Shown here in pieces: positions 47,580 to 59,208 of a stretch of 64,000 nt of DNA (within the stretch, counting starts at the first letter, position 1; each line of letters starts with the position of its first letter). The position numbers and the translations under genes are program-made. This DNA comes from Cryptomeria japonica (lineage: Eukaryota; Streptophyta; Pinopsida; Cupressales; Cupressaceae): the NCBI RefSeq assembly GCF_030272615.1, contig NC_081405.1:313864235-313928234 (forward strand), given 5' to 3'. The notes beneath the pieces were generated by a model. The model did not search any database and was not told the origin of the DNA. It saw only the letters and a program-made list of their open reading frames with translations.

Positions 47580-48081
47580 GAGTAGAATATGAAACCTTAG
47601 ATGGGCATGCAAATCCTTGGGCCAAAAGAAAATAAGAAACCCACACATGAGGGTTATAACAATATCTCTTAGAAACCCCTGCAACCCACCTAAATCAAAT
47701 GTGACCAATTAGAACAACCCAATCCCACACCCAAACCGATCAAAACACCAAATAAGGGGAATGGTTGAATCACACTTCCAATCACCAACGAAACCAACCC
47801 CACCTAGACGATGCAATCAAGCAAAGCCTCCAAAGAGGCTACACCTAGACCCCCTCTCGCACCATGAATCTGAGACCAGACCCTATCGGAGAAAGCCACA
47901 GTACCAACACTTCCCTCCAAGGAAGACCACCACTGCATAAAATAGTAGAAAAATGGTAAAAAATGACACCCTGAATGCAAGAAGATCTCCCCTCGTCACA
48001 CCAACAAGTAGCTACAAAGAATGAGCTAGGGCACGGGCACCCTAGCTCAACCAGCAAAGCACACATTCACCATCTTTCCCC
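47580..48081 (-). other. LINE-B 5' untranslated leader with hairpin
   Basis: Contains the 9-bp stem GAGCTAGGG/CCCTAGCTC at 48023-48048, in the same place as the LINE-A leader hairpin. GC content is higher than in the surrounding DNA. The 5' end is set by the target duplication at 48082. Confidence 0.65.
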
Positions 48082-48100
48082 AATAATATATTGAAATATA
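48082..48100. repeat. LINE-B target-site duplication, right copy
   Basis: AATAATATATTGAAATATA; one mismatch to 23272-23290. Confidence 0.88.
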
Positions 48101-49542
48101 ACATAATCATCTATAATAATTTAGCAGTAATAAACAAATATGATATATTTAGACATCTTTTATTGAATTTTTCAAAATGCAAGTATGTTAGTTTACTCAT
48201 ACACAATTTAACTTTATGATGTATGACATACCCATTGAACACTAAGATACACTGGCTAGTTATATGAATCTACTATATATAACCATTTATAATTAATATT
48301 GTCATAATTAAGATAAAATTGCTAGTTATCTCGAGAGGCATCTACAATGACATCAAAATATCCCTAAACAAAAATCCATATTTGAAACAATTTGACCTGC
48401 AAATGAGAGGTAAATGCGTGAAATATGTCATGTTTCAACTTTTGTGGTGGTGCTATTTTATTACTCCAAATAAAATAGAACCCTCGCCACTTGTCTCCAG
48501 CTAGATTCATAACTTTTTGCATGCAAGACTTTAATGGATTTGTATTTTTGGTGTTTATTATCTTAGAAGAACATTTATTTTACAAATGATTCTCTTCTAT
48601 TATGATATCTCTCGGCATATTTTACATATATTTTTAAAATATAAATTTACTAATTATACCTCATCTATTATTAGTCGGTAGGCTTTTCTATGTGGAGAAA
48701 CACTGCACCAGAATTGTCTCACGTGAGAGTTTTTTTGCCAGTCGGAAAATTTTGCGATCAAATTTGCCATTCAAAAACTCAAAACCATCTCATACGATAC
48801 TGAATAAATTAGCAGGTTAGACTGTAAGAATTCCTCAGAAGACATGAGTGGGCTCACAACAAGGCCTTTCCATGCACTTTTTTCACAAAGAACACCTGTA
48901 AAACAAGCAATTGACTCAGTTTCATTGTCATCATGCATTCCTACCAAGTTAATTACCTCTATGTTTGATTTTATTGTTAAGCCTATACTGTCTGATTCTT
49001 GTCTGCCAATATACCCTTTAGATATGTTATTTATATTATTTCTAAATAATAACTTTTATATTCCAGAACTCCTCGGATTTTTTTTTACAATTACAATTTG
49101 GTCTTGCATATTATTTGTTTAGTTAGTAATCAAGCATGTTTTGTACTACTCCACAATCACTTCATATCATATTTAAACCAAGCCATTCACATGATCTTAT
49201 TTATTTTCTAAAGCCTTTTCAACAAATCCATTTTAGTGCATATCCCCATCCATTGCAATCTCAAGACCACATTTCTTTGATGTGAATTGTTGTGCATTGT
49301 CTACGCTTCCACATTTCGTATGCACGTCTACTTATTATTGATTTTATTCATTGTGTTTTATGCATATAGACTATTTTTGTCTCCATGCCCCTTCTCTCTC
49401 CCACCTTCTTAATATCATTAACATGATTTGTTTTCAATTTTGCTTGTGCATCAAGTATAATCTTCTCATGTATTCTTGGTCCTTCAATGTAGATGCTTCT
49501 TTCATGTAATATTAAAATTCCATTATATTTTCCCCTCAATCT
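48101..49542. other. AT-rich intergenic DNA, no gene seen
   Basis: Pre-insertion continuation of the DNA left of 23271. Short open frames (48319-48504, 48844-49122) have no motif, and I see no repeat structure. Confidence 0.6.
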
Positions 49543-50051
49543 CCTATTGTTAGGAATTGCATGCATAAAATATCAATTATATGCAGATAAATATTAGCAC
49601 ATGAATAAAAAACACAGAAATAATAACAACGAATAAAGAATATTAATGTGGTTCACCCAATCTCAGGCTACATCCACCAAATAGAGAGTCCAATATTATT
49701 ATCCAGTAAATCAAAAACCGATTACAACCAACAATCCCTTGCAACTCAATACCGCTGCAAAATGCCATAAAATTCTCTATAGAAAACCCCTAACCCTTAG
49801 CCTTTTTATCAAGACTTATGTTGGTAACAAAATTAGGGTTACAACATGTCAGCCAATAGAAAAATAACACTCGATGCCTTTATAAAATAATAAAAATCTT
49901 TTTGGCCTCACGGGGTAGCGCTACCCCTTGACCCCACCTTGGGGGCACTACCCCCAAACCCCCGTCGAAAAATATGGGGGGAAACCATGCCAATAGAAGT
50001 AGGGAAAATTTAACCTTCGAGTCTGATTAGGCTCCATATAACAACACCTAT
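49543..50051. mobile_element. Solo LTR (49548-50046) with CCTAT target duplication
   Basis: A 499-bp sequence begins TGTTAGGAATTG and ends ATAACAACA, flanked by CCTAT at 49543-49547 and 50047-50051. The stretch AATGTGGTTCACCCAATCTC inside is typical of plant copia LTRs. No internal region is present. Confidence 0.82.
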
Positions 50052-52440
50052 TGGCGTATCCATTGCAGCTCCTACGACTACAAGTGCTAGGATATAACCA
50101 TCCATAATCAAAATAATGAAAGATTTAAGTAGTTTTTTTCTATGTAGTCAGTGCGTCAAAGGCCTTGCCATTGCAGTTAAGCTTATGAGGGTAAGAGGGT
50201 GCAAATATTTTGTTCATTATGGCAAAACGAACTAGATGAGCGAGAATTCTAGGATTTCAAACTGAGGGCAATGGTGGTGAAGGTGATGGAGATATTTTTG
50301 TGTCTGTGGCTTCCATCTATGCTTTCTCTTGCAGATGGCCCAACCTTGGCTATGTTTGAGGCTTGCACGTGGTTCCTGTTGCCTTAGTGGCAATGGTTTC
50401 TTCCTTGTGTGCTAGATTTTCCTGGCTGGGTTCTTACATGAGTTCTAGGTTTTATCTTAGATATCTCAATGGTTCTGCTACGTTGGCTACCAAGACTGTT
50501 ACCTTTCCCCCCTTGGTGCTTTTGTTCTGGATATTCTAGAGTAGAGTGGAGGTGCAGGAAAGTTAGGATTTCAAATTGATAGCAAGGGTGGCATTGCTGA
50601 GACTGACATGGATGGTGCTTTAGTGCTAGTCCTTAGTTCTCACTATGCACTGCTTGTTTGGATGACCTTCCTCTTTGATGGTTGTGGCTGTAGGGGTTGT
50701 GTTGAAGATGGTGTTGAGAACCTTTTTGGTGCCGAGGTTGATGGTGTTTGGATCTCCTACATGCTGTGGGAGATGGCTCTCATTTCCTCTTTTGAGTTGT
50801 GCAGGTTGGTTCCCAGGGATGTTGTGCTGGCCCTGACTGGGGTTTATTGTTGGGTGAGTTGGCTGTTGTTTCGACTACCTTGCTCTAGTTGGTGCCCTAT
50901 TTTGGGCAGTCTACTATGGTGTTCGTGGTCACTGGTTGGGGCTTGTGTCTATCGAACCCGTGTCTGGGTGCTACTATCTCAGGTCCTCTACTTCCTGGCT
51001 TGGTCCTTTCACAGTGTGCTCTTGTGTGGCCTTCCTTAAAGTGGGTTTCAGGGTTTGTTTGTTATTTCAGCCTTGCCTGGAAGCCCTTTGGAGGTTGTGC
51101 TTTGTGCTGAGCTTGGCACTAGTGAGGTGTTTTTAATAGTAGGAGGTGTTGGCTCCTCTATTGTCGACATTCTTACAGAGGTGATTCTTGGGACAAAGAT
51201 GTTGGCTGAGTCCTTCTTTGCTTTGGGTCTTCTTTGCTTGGAGGCTCTAGGCTTGGTGTAATGACTGAGTTTTGTCATTGGAATCGCATGTTGATTTGCA
51301 AAGTGTTGGCTTAGCCTTGGTTCTTACCTCCTAATGCCTTTGTTTTGGGTGTGTTCCTATGGTATCTATTGGAGTTGCGATGGTCTCTTTGGATTTTCGT
51401 TGGTTTTTGGGGCATTGAATGCCTTTAGAGGTATGGTGAGCTGTGGTGGGGAGTTTTCCCACACATATCTTGTTGGGCCCTGCGTGTGGCCTTGGTGTTT
51501 ATTGACAATGGGGCCTTGTCCCCCATTTGTTATCTTTGTTGTGATTTAGATGGTGCTTGATCTAGTTTCTAGTGGTAGGAGGTTTCCTTTTTTGATTTGG
51601 ACTATGGTGGTTACTGCGTACACCATTGGGTTGTATTTTGCCTTCTTCATGAGAATGTCCATTTTGGTTTGTAGGGACAGTAGGCTTGTTTTCTATGATG
51701 GCCAAGAGTTAGCTACTAGTTTTCAAGGGCTCACCCTCGTTAATGTTAGTTTTTGGTTATGGATTGGTATCAGTTTCAGGGTTGTGCTCACTTTTGAGGT
51801 TACTGTGGAGTTTGATTTTGCCCCTATTAAGGTGGGATGTGTTCTGTTCGCCATGATGAGAGCTTGGCTTCATCGATTCCCTTCTTCTTTCGCGGATCCT
51901 ATGGAGGTGGATGCTTCCCTTATTGAGGCAGGGCCTGGCTACGAGAAAGAGGTTGATGGTTTTTCATGGTGGTCTTCTCTCCTATGTGGTTGTCTGTTTA
52001 ATATTTGGATTCATAGTTGGCACACTTGTTTGGTGGTCTTATCCTTTTTTGCTCCTATTGAGGTGGGCTCCTTTTCTATAGAGGTGAAGAGGGGTTATGT
52101 TGTTGAGGGTTGGACTTCCTGCTGTCGTGTGGTTGTCGTGATCTTTTGCTTGACTTGGGGACCCTCTCTCCCCCTTGTGAGGTTGCCCCACCTTGTAGAT
52201 TGTGTTCATACTGTTCCTTGTAAGGAGCCCTTTGATTCAATGTAGATTTTAACCTTGTTGGCCATGAGGTTGTTGTTGTCTTGTAGCCTCTTTCTCCTTC
52301 TACAACTGTTTGGTTGTTGTTGTTTATGGTCTTTTCAACCTGTGAGCACCCTCTTTTGCTTCTTTTGTAAAGGGTTAGGCCCTATTAATCCCGCTTTCCT
52401 AATAAAAAACAATATGATACAAACTTTTATAATGTATAAT
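50052..52440 (+). other. GT-rich tract of unknown origin
   Basis: About 2.2 kb with a G/T-rich plus strand and overlapping long open frames (50608-51039 and 51550-52245). These are rich in Val, Leu, Trp and Cys and match no family I recognise. The 3' end (CTTTCCTAATAAAAAACAA, about 52395) resembles the 3' end of a non-LTR element. It may be a non-autonomous retroelement, but no flanking duplication was found. Confidence 0.35.
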
Positions 52441-52625
52441 AAAAAATAAAAGCCGATTAAATAATTATACCTGGCCGATTGTTGAGCATTCTGCTTCGCA
52501 AGAGTAACCTAAATTAGGTAGAGTTCGAAATTCTATTTTCTATCGTGGTCTACCCTGAATATTTATTCAACTGGTAAAGAAAATCAAAGCAGAGCAGATT
52601 AGAGGAAGTAAGGAGGTAAGCAATC
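52441..52625 (+). promoter_or_regulatory. Likely promoter and 5' UTR of the small host gene
   Basis: AT-rich sequence with TATAATG-like words near 52430-52450 lies before a purine-rich leader (AGAGGAAGTAAGGAGG, about 52600) that ends at the ATG. No clear single TATA box can be chosen. Confidence 0.35.
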
Positions 52626-53498
52626 ATGTCAAAGAAAAATGATCTTGGACGACGTAAACGGCTTCACGAATTCGAGCTTAGAAGTAAGCTTTATCTGCAT
52701 GTTTTCTACTTATGTCCATGTCATTTTTCGTGGGTTTTAATGTGGATAAATTGAACAGAGGAGAAAGAGGAGAAGGAAAAGAAAGAGCGAAAGCTAAAAG
52801 CAAGGCAGGAGAAGATGAAGGTACGGATTTTATTTAAAATTCGTTTCACCTTCCTCACGTACATGACTACATCTTGGGGTTTTCATAAGAGCTGATTGTT
52901 TAACTGACAAAAGAGTAGCATGTTTAGATTTAGGGTTTGTGATAACTAATGGTAGGGTTTTGATAAATATGGATTAGTGGGACAAACGCAAATAGGTTTA
53001 AATATGGGCTTTAAGAGGAATGAAGAGTTGTTTGTGTATTTTTTCTCTTGCTTCTTTTCATTTGTTTGCCAATGTACATGCATATATGCATACGTATGTT
53101 TATATAGGTTGGTATTTCTTCTGTTCCTGTCCGTTGAGGTCTTCTATATCCAGGTGTTGGGTGTGGTGTTCGTGCATTTTAACAGTTTATTATGTCTTAG
53201 TGAACATGAATTTGTCACCACTGCATTAGGAGCCTTCATGCTTGTATCTGTTGAGCTCATCCCACTTGACGGAAGCAATGGTATACTTTGGATGTAAGGG
53301 ATTTACAAGTAAAAATGATACATGTTTTGTATTCAATTTAGTTTAATTCGGTTTTGGGTGTAGGTTGATGGTAAGGAGGAGAAGAAAAAGTTGAAGAGGA
53401 AGAGAGGGTTTAAGGTTGGGAAAAATAAAAAGGTGCAGACCAAATTATCTGCTTTGACCAAGGCGAAGGCTGCCCAAGCAATGGAAATAGATGGCTAA
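52626..53498 (+). CDS. Small lysine-rich host protein, three exons, 84 aa
   Basis: Exons 52626-52683, 52759-52820 and 53364-53498 join into an intact frame from ATG to TAA. The introns are 75 and 543 bp with GT-AG ends (donors A/GTAAGC and G/GTACGG; acceptors GAACAG and GTGTAG), phases 1 and 0. The protein starts MSKKNDLGRRKRLHEFELR, has a central run of Lys, Glu and Arg that should form a charged helix, then KRGFKVGKNKKVQTKLSALT, and ends AMEIDG. Such basic proteins are usually nuclear or nucleolar. I recall similar short plant proteins but cannot name the family. It is the only intact gene in the window. Confidence 0.82.
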
Positions 53499-53981
53499 TT
53501 TTGCACTCTAAACAAGTAAGCATTAGAACTATATGCTTTTTCTTTTTTCAATTTACAATTTACAATGGATCAGTTAGTTCCTACCTCTTTGTAATTGTTA
53601 CCTGACTTTAATAAAACAATTATACTGTTCTTATTTACCTCTACCAAGGTTTAAGAAGGCAACTTGTTTCATTACTAGGTATTGCAATTCCCTGTAAAAC
53701 TACATGGAACAAACTGTTGACAATCAGGACTAGATTATATTAAACTATTAGCCTTGGTCACAATGCACTCACAATAGTCCTATCAAGAAATCGGTGCTCA
53801 CTTGTTCCTCAACACTTAAAAAATACAAGCAGATTCAAACTGTCTTGTTTCTCTTTAGCTTGTTGAATTCTTCTCAAGTATAAGGTGCATGAATATGCTT
53901 AATATACATCATAGTAAATGAAATAGTATTTTTAATATCAACAGATGTGTTTGTATTGGTTATTGGTATTATATAACAATT
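53499..53981 (+). other. 3' UTR start and possible start of a 3'-UTR intron
   Basis: After the stop codon, AACAA/GTAAGCATT at 53515-53524 is a good donor site. AATAAA-like words near 53610 could instead give a short 3' UTR. No coding sequence follows. Confidence 0.4.
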
Positions 53982-54050
53982 TGTAATGCCCCCTTTTATT
54001 AAGTGCCCTAGTTTTTGCCCTAAATCACAAATCTTGGTTGAAACCTTGTA

Positions 54051-54401
54051 TCTGATGTAATGTCCCCTTTTGGTAGGACACTAAATCTTGCACAATATAC
54101 TTGTAGAATTATTGCAGGTTATGTATTTTCAGTCTGCTGTGGTAATTTGGTCAGATTCAATTCGATGTTGTTTCCCTCTTTAAATGTACAAGTCTGCTGT
54201 TTATAGTATTATACCAATCTGATGTGCTGCCTATACTCAGATATATATATGTGTGTGTGTGTGTGTTATAATTATTGCAGGTTATGTATTTTCAGTCTGC
54301 TGTGGTAATTTGGTCAGATTCAATTTGATGTTGTTTCCCTCTTTAAATGTACAAGTCTGCTGTTTATAGTATTATACCAATCTGATGTGCTGCCTATACT
54401 C

Positions 54402-54432
<31 letters not shown>

Positions 54433-55085
54433 AGTGAGTGTGAGTGTGAGAGAGAGAGAATCCGTTCTGTTCCATCAGGTCTGATTCTCTGGTTATTGAT
54501 TTAACGTTTCCTCTTCTTTTCCTTTGATGCTTGTTTTATTATTATTTGCAGATTTGTATTTGTGTTCTGATCTCTTTTATAAATGTTCATATCATTCTTC
54601 CATTTTCTCTTATATTTCTGATTTAGGTCTGCTTCTAAATTTTCTTTTAATGCTCCAGGTATTTTGTTCTATTCCATGGATCCTTCCTTCTCAAATGAAA
54701 ACTTCTCCACTTTATATCCTCCAATGTGAGGGAGAGTCACACCTCTTCTTAATGGTCATAACCTTTCACAAGTAGCACCTTTTGAAAGGGTCACAACCTT
54801 TCATCATTGCTGCTCTTTAAAAGAGTCACTTCCTTATCTTCTTCCCATTAATGCTTCCTTAATAACTTTGCTCCCTTCTTTCTTCCTTTTTTCCTTTTTT
54901 CCCCCAAATGAAGTTCTTTTCTCTCCCTTTTATATCTTAATGTTTTAGGGAGTCACAGCTTTTCATTTCATGCCTTTTGACCATTCATTAAACTTAACTA
55001 AATTTTAATTTTATTCTTTTATATTTTAGTTTATTATTTATATTTATTAATAAATCCTATTTCAACAAGGGGATATTACATCTGA
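54051..55085. mobile_element. Solo LTR (54056-55080) with TCTGA target duplication
   Basis: Begins TGTAATGTCCCC, ends GGGGATATTACA, flanked by TCTGA at 54051-54055 and 55081-55085. The paralogous LTR at 59209 lacks it, with a simple TTTGATCTG-type site near 59277, an empty site that confirms insertion. It contains a 163-bp tandem duplication (54108-54270, 54271-54430) and GT microsatellites. It is related to the LTR at 60299-61730. Confidence 0.88.
54108..54450. repeat. 163-bp tandem duplication ending in (TG)n microsatellites
   Basis: Both copies run from TTATTGCAGGTTATGTATT to CTGCCTATACTCA and then ATATATAT-GTGTGT. They are almost identical, differing in one base (CG versus TG) and in the microsatellite length, so the duplication is recent. 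Confidence 0.9.
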
Positions 55086-55597
55086 TCTGCTCCTTTTTGA
55101 TTATCTTTTCTGATCTGATTCACTTTCTGCTCCTATTTCTGCATTAATTCTCCTTTAATTTACTCAAACATTCACCTTAGATCTGCTTCAAATCTGTTAT
55201 AGATATTCAATAAATTGCCTTAAGAGAATTCCTTCTGCTCTTCCTGCTGCAAATCTTCTCTTAAATAGGAATTTTTTTTCAGTTGATTTTAATGTTTGAA
55301 TGATCAATAAACACCTCTTATTTATGCCTTTCAAATCACACCCTTCACCAAAGGTTGCAACCTTTCTAAATAGGTCAGCCAAGGCCACAAACTTATTATT
55401 ATTTTATTTTCCGTAATCACTGCTCAAAACCCCAGGTTGGCTCCTTAATCCAGGTCAGCCCTATATGTGATTTTATTTTTTATTTACTTATTTATTCTTA
55501 TTTTCTTATCCTACTAGGTTGGCCCTACTTATTTGGGTTTTATGGCTGTGACCCTTATTAATATAGTTGCAATTTTAGTTATTGATGGGACATGACA

Positions 55598-56051
55598 ATC
55601 CGCCCTTCCCAAAATTGGTTGACCTCAAGCAATAGTTGGATGATCATGGGGTCTAATTTGTAATCCACCTTTTCTTGCGCTACTCTAATATTATCACGTC
55701 GTAGGTTCAAATTGACATATATGTTTTCTCCCTAAATTCAAATGCGAGCTACAGCCAATAGTTGGAAACTGACAAGGTTTAACTTAAGACAAGTTTTTCT
55801 TATTTTCTAGATCAAAGCCATCTTGTATTTGCAAAAACTGATTAGGTTGGACATATGTTTGCACATTGGATATCTTTGTGAGTTGAAGCAAGGGTGAGTC
55901 TTTCTATGTCTGAAGATAAGGATTAGAAACATGGCACACATCTATGACCTTAAATTCATATCTTTTGGTTCGCTCTAGTTATTCTCAAATTAGAAATCTC
56001 ATGGTGATAGGAATGTGTTTATAGTAATCATACACTTATGGAGTAGACATA
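55598..56051 (-). other. Internal region of the minus-strand LTR element, near its 3' LTR
   Basis: Directly inside the LTR, the minus strand reads TTGGGAAGGGCGGATTG, the probable polypurine tract, preceded by CTATTGCTTGAGG. No ORF is seen. Confidence 0.5.
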
Positions 56052-57436
56052 CTGGAAACCATAGATGGAATACTCGTAGAGTACTCGACGAGAGTTTTTT
56101 TGCTCTGCGAGTATTTATGCGAGTTTTTCACAAAAGCTCGGCAAGTCTTTGGAAAAAACTCGGCTGCATAAAAAAAAGACTTAAACATGTCAAAAAATTG
56201 TCTATTTTTTTTTTCAAGTCACTCTCATTCTCTTCATTAGAATATATACATAAAATATAACATTTAAGTTCTTTTTCCTTTCTTCTACTTTAAGTTATAT
56301 TTCATGTATATATTGGCAGGATGTTTGAGTGGTTTCGGATCTGTAGGAGTTATAATGTAAATTCTAGGTTTTAGAAGATCTTTTAAATTTTCAGACAGTC
56401 AAATTTCATTAACTAGTAGGCTCCTATCAACATAAGTCACATTTCAACATGTCTTTTTTCTTTCTTATACTTTAAGTTATATTTCATGTATATATTGGCA
56501 GGATGTTTGAGAGTGGTTTTAGATCTATAGGAGTTATAATGTAAATTCTAGGTTTTAGAAGATCTTTTAAATTTTCAAACTTAGTCAAATTTCAGTAACC
56601 AGTAGGCTCCTATCAGCATAAGTCACATTTCAATATGTCTTTTTCCTTATACTGTAAGTTATATTTCATGTATATATTGGCAGGGTGTTTGAGAGTGGTT
56701 TTAGATTTGTAGGAGTTATAATGCAAATTCTAGGTTTTAGAAGATCTTTTAATTTTCAGATAGTCAAATTTCAGTAATTAGTAGGCTCCTATTGGCATTC
56801 TCTTGCTCTCTCTACCTCACTCACTTTATCTGCCCCGAATTCTAGACCTATCTATCTTTGTATCACTCTTCCTCCATCCCTTCTCTCCACCACTCTCTAT
56901 CTCACTCTCTCCTCTCTCCCCCAAGATCTAGACCTATCTCTCTACCTCTTTCTCTCACCCTCACACCCCTGCAAGGGGTGCTACGCTCAACCTCATTTTG
57001 GCGAGGTGGAGGGGGCACATCGGACTTCTAGGACTAGACCGTCTAGTTCTATCTCTCCCCTATTTTTCACTAGAGCTAAGAAGAGGAAGATGTAAAATGT
57101 TTTGATGTATTATTTACTTTTAGTTTTAGAAAAGCAATTTGCTATTTCATTTTGTTTCAGTCTATCAGCCACCAACATTCCATAAGAGGATGCCATTTTG
57201 TACCCAATTTATGATTAAATCAATCAAATATATCTAGACTTAGCTTGTTTCTTTTGTGTTCTCATTTATTGACTCATTGGATGCATCTCCTCACTAAATT
57301 TTGCAAAAAACATGCATTTCTAATTAAATTTAAATAATTTTTTAAGTTGCCGAGTACTGGCCGAGTTTTTCAAGAGTTTTTTTTCAGGCCTTGGCGAGTT
57401 TTTGCTTTTGGCGAGTAGTTCAACTATGCTGGAAAC
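56052..57436. mobile_element. hAT-like DNA transposon, non-autonomous (56060-57428)
   Basis: Ends are CATAGATGGAATACTCG and, reversed, CATAGTTGAACTACTCG (14 of 17 bases), with perfect 8-bp flanks CTGGAAAC at 56052-56059 and 57429-57436. Eight-base duplications and CAYAG ends fit the hAT superfamily. Many ACTCG/CGAGT words lie near both ends (56070-56165, 57350-57415), as transposase-binding subterminal repeats would. No transposase is encoded. The centre carries a threefold 182-bp repeat. Confidence 0.8.
56283..56800. repeat. Threefold tandem repeat, 182 bp, inside the hAT-like element
   Basis: TAAGTTATATTTCATGTAT recurs at 56291, 56473 and 56655, exactly 182 bp apart each time. Copies share ATTGGCAGG, GGAGTTATAATG and AGTAGGCTCCTAT. 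Confidence 0.9.
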
Positions 57437-57654
57437 ACATTAGGTGTGAGCCAAACACAGAGCATACACATAAAGCACGAAGCATATACATAAATATATG
57501 TAGACATAGTAAATAGGCATATTACAATAAACATTGTGACAAGCTAATTAACCTATAAGAAATCATTGCTTATATCAGTAGGAAATTCAAAAGGGTGCCA
57601 ATAAATTGCCCAACCTGACTAAGCCATGGGGCACGTCACATCCAAATCATAGCC

Positions 57655-58095
57655 ATTCACCTCATCCCACAAGCGGTAGGACTGTCCAACTATGACCAGT
57701 TCCATCCCTTTGGGTAATCAATTCATCACTTGGCCTGCAAGAGGTAGGAACTTCCAGAACATTTCCATCCCTTGGGGTAATCAATTCATCACTTGGCCCA
57801 CAAGAGGCAAGAAGTCCAACTATGACCAATTCCATCCCTTGGGGTAGTCAATTCATCACTTGACCCACAAGAGGCAGGAACGCCCAACCAGGATCAGATC
57901 CATTGATTGGAGTAATCAATTCACCACTTGGCCCACAAGAGGCAGGAACGTCCAACTAGGACCAGATCCATCCCTCGAGGTAATCAATTCATGACTTGGT
58001 CCACAAGAGGCAGGAATGTCCAACCAGGACCAGATCCATCCCTTAGGGTAATCAGTCCATCACTTGGCCCACAAGAGGTAGGAACGCCCCTCTTT
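57655..58095. repeat. Tandem repeat, mostly 68 bp, about 6-7 copies
   Basis: Units containing ATTCATCACTTGGCCCAC and CCACAAGAGGCAGGAACG recur with starts at 57721, 57784, 57851, 57919, 57987 and 58055 (steps 63, 67, 68, 68, 68). It lies in the internal region of the minus-strand LTR element. Short open frames across it are due to the repeat. Confidence 0.9.
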
Positions 58096-59194
58096 ATCTG
58101 CCCAAGGCAAGCCTTCATTTATTAGCAATATTCTTCTATAAATTCCTCATGAATTTATTCATGCAAGTCTTCTTAAATCTGCACTGTTTCTTCTATTTGT
58201 TGCATATGACTTTTGATCTTCAATGCTCATACAATGCAGACCACACCCTTGCACTCCTTGCACTTTTCAACAATTGAATTGAATCTACCTTTTATATCTT
58301 CCATGTATCTTTTCGTAGAAAAGTTGTGACTTTTCAATAATCAATAGTTGTGTCTTTTCTTAGTGAATAAGATTTATTAATTTCTAATAAAAATTATTTC
58401 TTTAACCACAATCACTTATCTCAAGAGGGTCGCTGTTCTCATTAATAATGGTTGCTGCCCATTGCTGTTTTAATATCAAGTTAACAGTCATGTTTCTTGG
58501 GTCATTTATTAACTCACACCTTTTCACTAATGAATCTCCCATAATAGATCACTGCCTAATTAGTCTTATTGACTATTGTTAGATACAGATTTCTGTATTA
58601 ATTAGTGGGTTGATCTCTTCATGTTCCTTGTTCTTAATAATAATGTTTATGTTTCTTATTGACTTTGTCATTGGAAAACGCTATCTTAGAAATCGGGCTT
58701 TGTCTTTGATGAAGTTGCTGGTATTGAATATTATGACAGCCAGTGTAAATTGAACAATTCTTATCAAGACTGCTTCTCCTTGGCACAAATCGCTGTTCTT
58801 TATGTGTCTAATATGTTCAGTTGATTAAACTAACATGCCTTGGTCTTGACATAGAGTCAAGTCCCAATGTTGCCATCACTGCATAATAAATCTTTTATGA
58901 TAAATCGTTGTCTTTAGTCAAACAAATCTGATCCTTATCGCTGCTCCTATGTTGTTTGACCATTGAATGGTTTGTTTAATGAACACGCTAAAAAAATGTC
59001 CTTCCATGGAATTGTACTAATGGAGTATGAAATCTTTTCTTGTCGTCTCTCAGCTTCTTGAAGCAAAGCCTGCACTTTCTCCCATTCTTTCTCTTCTATC
59101 TCTCTCTAGGCTCTCTGTTCTTCACGTTTTGTATATTAAGACACAAGTCTTTTTGTTTCTGCTTCTTGTATTCCCTCAGGCTGGCAGGAATGTT
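58096..59194 (-). other. Internal region of the minus-strand LTR element, near its 5' LTR
   Basis: No gag or pol motif is found in any frame. The stretch after the primer site on the minus strand has short open parts only. Confidence 0.5.
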
Positions 59195-59206
59195 GCTCTG
59201 ATACCC
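59195..59206 (-). promoter_or_regulatory. Primer-binding site (initiator tRNA-Met), minus strand
   Basis: GCTCTGATACCC on the plus strand is the complement of GGGTATCAGAGC, one mismatch from the plant initiator-Met site TGGTATCAGAGC, two bases from the LTR end. Confidence 0.78.
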
Positions 59207-59208
59207 CT

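Larger units (their letters stand above)
23291..48081 (-). mobile_element. LINE-B: full-length L1-type LINE, split by the Tat element
   Basis: On the minus strand the LINE runs from 48081 (5' end, with leader hairpin) through ORF1 and ORF2 to 43250. It is interrupted by the Tat element and resumes from 24747 to 23291. Rejoining restores RVSDFK across the break, matching RVSDFKA in LINE-A. Own length is about 6.29 kb. The 3' end reads AATAAAGTTTTTATCCC and a few AT pairs, as in LINE-A, with no poly(A). It is less decayed than LINE-A in ORF2. Confidence 0.93.
53982..55597 (-). repeat. 3' LTR of the minus-strand element, split by a solo LTR
   Basis: Outer parts 53982-54055 and 55081-55597 match the LTR at 59209-59766 (shared CCCTAGTTTTTGCCC, TTAATATAGTTGCAATTT and TGATGGGACATGA). 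Without the insert it is about 587 bp. Confidence 0.83.

Noticed and set aside
50608-52245. Long open frames as a protein gene
   Set aside because: Low-complexity Val/Leu/Trp/Cys translation, no family motif, and GT-rich base bias explains the lack of stops.
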